From Bifidobacteriaceae bacterium (GTDB taxonomy: Bacteria; Actinomycetota; Actinomycetes; Actinomycetales; WQXJ01): DNA of 8,720 nt. Location of the stretch: positions 1 through 8,720 of the forward strand of contig JAISMT010000112.1 of assembly GCA_031276585.1 (NCBI GenBank), given 5' to 3'. This document shows, in pieces, positions 6,608 through 8,720 of this stretch (positions are counted from its first letter, which is position 1; each line of letters starts with the position of its first letter). The notes beneath the pieces are model-generated. The model saw only the letters and a program-made list of their open reading frames with translations, did not search any database and was not told the DNA's origin. A program made the translations under genes and the position numbers.

Positions 6608-7554
6608 ACGAGCAAGCCGCTGAGCAGGTGGACAAGGCCAGATTCGTCCTGGAGTCCCTCGGTTTCGACGCGGAACGCTCCAACGAACGCTCCGCCATGG
6701 TGCTCCTTGCCCTGCTAAATCTCCACGCGGAAGCCCAATGGTCGGCCGCGCAGACTCCGATGCTAGGCACGCGGGCGATCATGGATTGGATTAGAGACGA
6801 ATTCGGGGTCGCCTACAAGCCCAACACCCGGGAGACCATTCGGCGGTTCACCTTGCACCAGTTCGTGGACGCTGGGCTGGTGGAGGAAAATCCCGACGAA
6901 CCGAAACGGCCCGTCAACTCGCCTAAGTGGTGCTACCAGGTCCACGCGGAGGCACTTGCCGTGCTCAAAGCATACGGAACCGACCAGTTCGACGCGCTAC
7001 TCGGCGCCTATCTGGAAGGGGTTCCCGGTCTTGTGGCCAAGTACGCCGCTCAACGGGATATGGCGCGCATCCCAGTCAAGCTGCCTGACGGAAGCCCGGT
7101 GACACTCAGCCCTGGCGGACAGAACGACCTCATTAAAGACATGATCGAAGGGTTCTGCCCCTACTACGCCCCTGGAGGGCGCGTCCTTTACGTGGGCGAC
7201 GCCGACGAGAAATGGGCCGTCTTCGAGACTGAGGCGTTGGCGGCTCTCGGAGTACGGGTCGATCTGCACGGCAAGATGCCCGACCTGGTGGTTCATCTTC
7301 CCGAGAAGAACTGGTTAGTGCTTCTGGAGGCTGCTGCCAGCCACGGGCCCGTTGACGGGCAACGGCATTCAGAACTGTCCACCTTGTTCGGCGATTCGAC
7401 GGCGGGGCTCGTGTACGTCTCGTGCTTCCCTTCGAGAGCTGTCATGCGCAAATACCTCACCCAGATCGCCTGGGAAACCGAGGTATGGTGCGCGGACCAC
7501 CCCACCCACCTCATCCACTTCAACGGAGAACGTTTCCTTGGCCCTTACCGCTAA
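6604..7554 (+). CDS. Type II restriction endonuclease, BsuBI/PstI family
   Basis: The partner of the upstream methyltransferase would cut unmethylated invading DNA. The 316-residue length equals R.BsuBI and is near R.PstI (326). The N-terminal half (about 10-115) is helical with a winged-helix-like segment (TRETIRRFTLHQFVDAGL, 75-92) and RPVNSPKWCYQV, which I recall as a conserved feature. The C-terminal half holds the PD-(D/E)xK-like nuclease core: HGKMPDLVV with D227, then WLVLLEAAASHGPV with E242, followed by RHSEL. Family members usually have EAVTSHGPVS at this place, so the core is well conserved and the gene looks intact. The GTG start overlaps the methyltransferase stop by 4 bases, so the two are translationally coupled and methylase is made first. 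Strong C/G-ending codon use sets it apart from hemH and purH. No controller (C) protein gene is seen. Confidence 0.93.
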   Translation: MNEQAAEQVDKARFVLESLGFDAERSNERSAMVLLALLNLHAEAQWSAAQTPMLGTRAIMDWIRDEFGVAYKPNTRETIRRFTLHQFVDAGLVEENPDEPKRPVNSPKWCYQVHAEALAVLKAYGTDQFDALLGAYLEGVPGLVAKYAAQRDMARIPVKLPDGSPVTLSPGGQNDLIKDMIEGFCPYYAPGGRVLYVGDADEKWAVFETEALAALGVRVDLHGKMPDLVVHLPEKNWLVLLEAAASHGPVDGQRHSELSTLFGDSTAGLVYVSCFPSRAVMRKYLTQIAWETEVWCADHPTHLIHFNGERFLGPYR

Positions 7555-7627
7555 CCCCACTAGACCACTTTGGTGCCGGAAACTTTGACACCTGAGCTGA
7601 GTTTTGGTGCGGTGCCTTCTAGATTTG

Positions 7628-7661
7628 CTGCGGTTGTCTCCGCAGGAGGCGTTTTGCGCCT
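7628..7661. terminator. Two consecutive hairpins between the restriction gene and nnrD
   Basis: CTGCGG (7628-7633) pairs with CCGCAG (7640-7645) around 6 bases. One base further, AGGCG (7647-7651) pairs with CGCCT (7657-7661) around TTTTG. Both are perfect. They lie 74-107 bases after the endonuclease stop and end 12 bases before the nnrD start. No T-tract follows either, so they are not classical intrinsic terminators. They could form a weak terminator, an mRNA 5' structure of nnrD, or bury the AGGAGG at 7644-7649. Upstream, TTGACA at 7585-7590 lacks a properly spaced -10 box. Confidence 0.3.
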
Positions 7662-7673
7662 AGGCTGGGAGTG

Positions 7674-8720
7674 ATGATCTCGAGTTACACCGCTGCCCAG
7701 ATCGATGCCGCTGAAAAAGCGGCTATGGCAAAGTTGCCACCGGGCGAACTAATGGCCAGGGCTGCCCTCGCGGCGGCCAACGTTATCTTGCGCGAATTGC
7801 GCCAACGGCGAGGCAATGCTGCCGGCGCCTCGGTTACGTTGCTGGTGGGAACCGGTAATAACGGGGGTGATGCGTTGTTCGCGGGCGCTCGCTTAGCTAG
7901 CCGGGGAGTGGCAGTCACCGCTGTGGCGACCGGTAACCGGGTGCATGAGGCGGGCCGTAAAGCCTTGGAAGACGCTGGTGGCCGGCTCCTTACTATTTTT
8001 GAGGGCGGGCCGGGGACGTTTACCCCCATCGAGGTGGTTGCGGCTCAAACTCGGGGTTGCGATGTGATTGTGGACGGCTTGTTGGGGATCGGTTCGCGCG
8101 GGCCGCTTTCGGGGCATGCCGCTGGGTTGGTTACCACGTTGATTGTCGAGGCGGCTTTGGCGGCTCCGTTACGGTACCGGCGCTTAGACCGCCCGTTGGT
8201 GGTGGCTATCGATTTGCCGTCTGGTATTGGGGTGGACGATGGCGTAGTAGTGGGTCAAGTATTGCCGGCAGATATTACGGTGACCTTTGGTGCTTATAAA
8301 CCGGCCGGTCTGCTGCCACCAGCATCGGGCCTCTTGGGGCGCACTGAATTGATTGATATTGGCCTCACCCAAGCTCTGCGGGAAGGCGGGGAACCTACTG
8401 CTCGCCGGTTAGAGCCCTGCGACGTTTTGGAACTGTGGCCGGTGCCGCGCCGGGAGGACCACAAATACACTCGCGGCGTGTTAGGGGTGGTGGCTGGATC
8501 TGAAACCTATCCGGGGGCAGCCGTTTTGACTACGGCTGCAGCAGTATCCAGCGGTGTGGGCATGGTGCGTTACTTAGGGCCTGACCGGGCGGTGGAACGG
8601 GTACTATCCCGGCGGCCCGAGGTAGTTCCAGGCGGCGGCCGGGTGGACGCTTGGGCTTTAGGTCCAGGAGTAGCTCCGGGGGCTGATGACCAAGTGGGGC
8701 GTATTGGAAGGGCTTTAGAG
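7674..8720 (+). CDS. nnrD: Bifunctional NAD(P)H-hydrate epimerase / ADP-dependent dehydratase, truncated by window end
   Basis: The enzyme repairs damaged NAD(P)H: the N-terminal domain interconverts R and S hydrates and the C-terminal domain dehydrates the S form using ADP. The 349 visible residues open with a family-typical start (SYTAAQIDAAEKAAM then GELMARAA). The epimerase shows VGTGNNGGDALF (GNNGGD at 61-66), VDGLLGIG with D134, and AIDLPSG with D180. The dehydratase domain begins near 245 with HKYTRGVLGVVAGS from H263 and YPGA at 279-282, then SSGVGMVRY. The window ends before the nucleotide-binding and GTGDVLAG motifs, so about 130-150 residues are missing. ATG 7674 is preceded by GTG 7671 in frame and a close GGGAG; the family N-terminus fits either. 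Codon use returns to the style of hemH/purH, marking the end of the inserted restriction unit. The frame has no stop in the window. Confidence 0.95.
   Translation, partial: MISSYTAAQIDAAEKAAMAKLPPGELMARAALAAANVILRELRQRRGNAAGASVTLLVGTGNNGGDALFAGARLASRGVAVTAVATGNRVHEAGRKALEDAGGRLLTIFEGGPGTFTPIEVVAAQTRGCDVIVDGLLGIGSRGPLSGHAAGLVTTLIVEAALAAPLRYRRLDRPLVVAIDLPSGIGVDDGVVVGQVLPADITVTFGAYKPAGLLPPASGLLGRTELIDIGLTQALREGGEPTARRLEPCDVLELWPVPRREDHKYTRGVLGVVAGSETYPGAAVLTTAAAVSSGVGMVRYLGPDRAVERVLSRRPEVVPGGGRVDAWALGPGVAPGADDQVGRIGRALE

Noticed and set aside
7585..7590. TTGACA as a -35 promoter box for nnrD
   Set aside because: No -10-like hexamer at 16-19 bases; the nearest good one (TAGATT, 7620-7625) is 29 bases away.

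Overview
The window looks like a piece of an actinobacterial (high-GC Gram-positive) chromosome, moderately GC-rich but still using TTA/TTG leucine codons, so probably not a Streptomyces-type genome. An Actinomycetales/Actinomycetaceae-like source is my guess, not something the sequence proves. The main taxonomic clue is the framework of a PerM/DUF6350-type membrane protein, purN and purH, the order known from mycobacteria (Rv0955-Rv0956-Rv0957). An actinobacterial-style PurN (SGAGSL loop) and a two-domain NnrD agree with it.

Layout. 1-360: C-terminal part of a PerM-like membrane protein. 353-1480: a ferrochelatase gene overlapping it by 8 bases; the protein is of the proteobacterial protoporphyrin type (SFHGIP, CPGFASDCLETLEE), not the CpfC type expected in Actinobacteria. 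1481-1653: a convergent intergenic gap holding two perfect 51-base tandem copies of a hairpin-forming repeat. 1654-2181 (minus): a small three-helix membrane protein of unknown function. 2247-2825: purN. 2826-3097: a leader holding an inverted repeat with an embedded TTGACA and then a clear ZTP (pfl) riboswitch. 3098-4825: purH. 4826-5071: a gap with a possible short reading frame. 5072-7554: a two-gene type II restriction-modification unit of the BsuBI/PstI family, stop and start overlapping as GTGA. 7555-7673: a gap with two consecutive hairpins. 7674 to the end: nnrD (NAD(P)H-hydrate repair), cut by the window edge.

How it fits together. PurN makes formyl-GAR, and PurH uses AICAR (ZMP) and 10-formyl-tetrahydrofolate in the last two steps to IMP. 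A riboswitch sensing ZMP/ZTP directly in front of purH gives substrate-driven control: when folate is short, ZMP builds up and should raise PurH. The ferrochelatase with its convergent membrane gene, and the restriction-modification pair, both interrupt otherwise conserved housekeeping order and look like insertions. The most interesting items are the ZTP riboswitch with its triple GACTGGC heptamers and a competing UUCG hairpin, the foreign-looking ferrochelatase, and the restriction-modification insertion between purH and nnrD. I found no clearly new multi-gene system.
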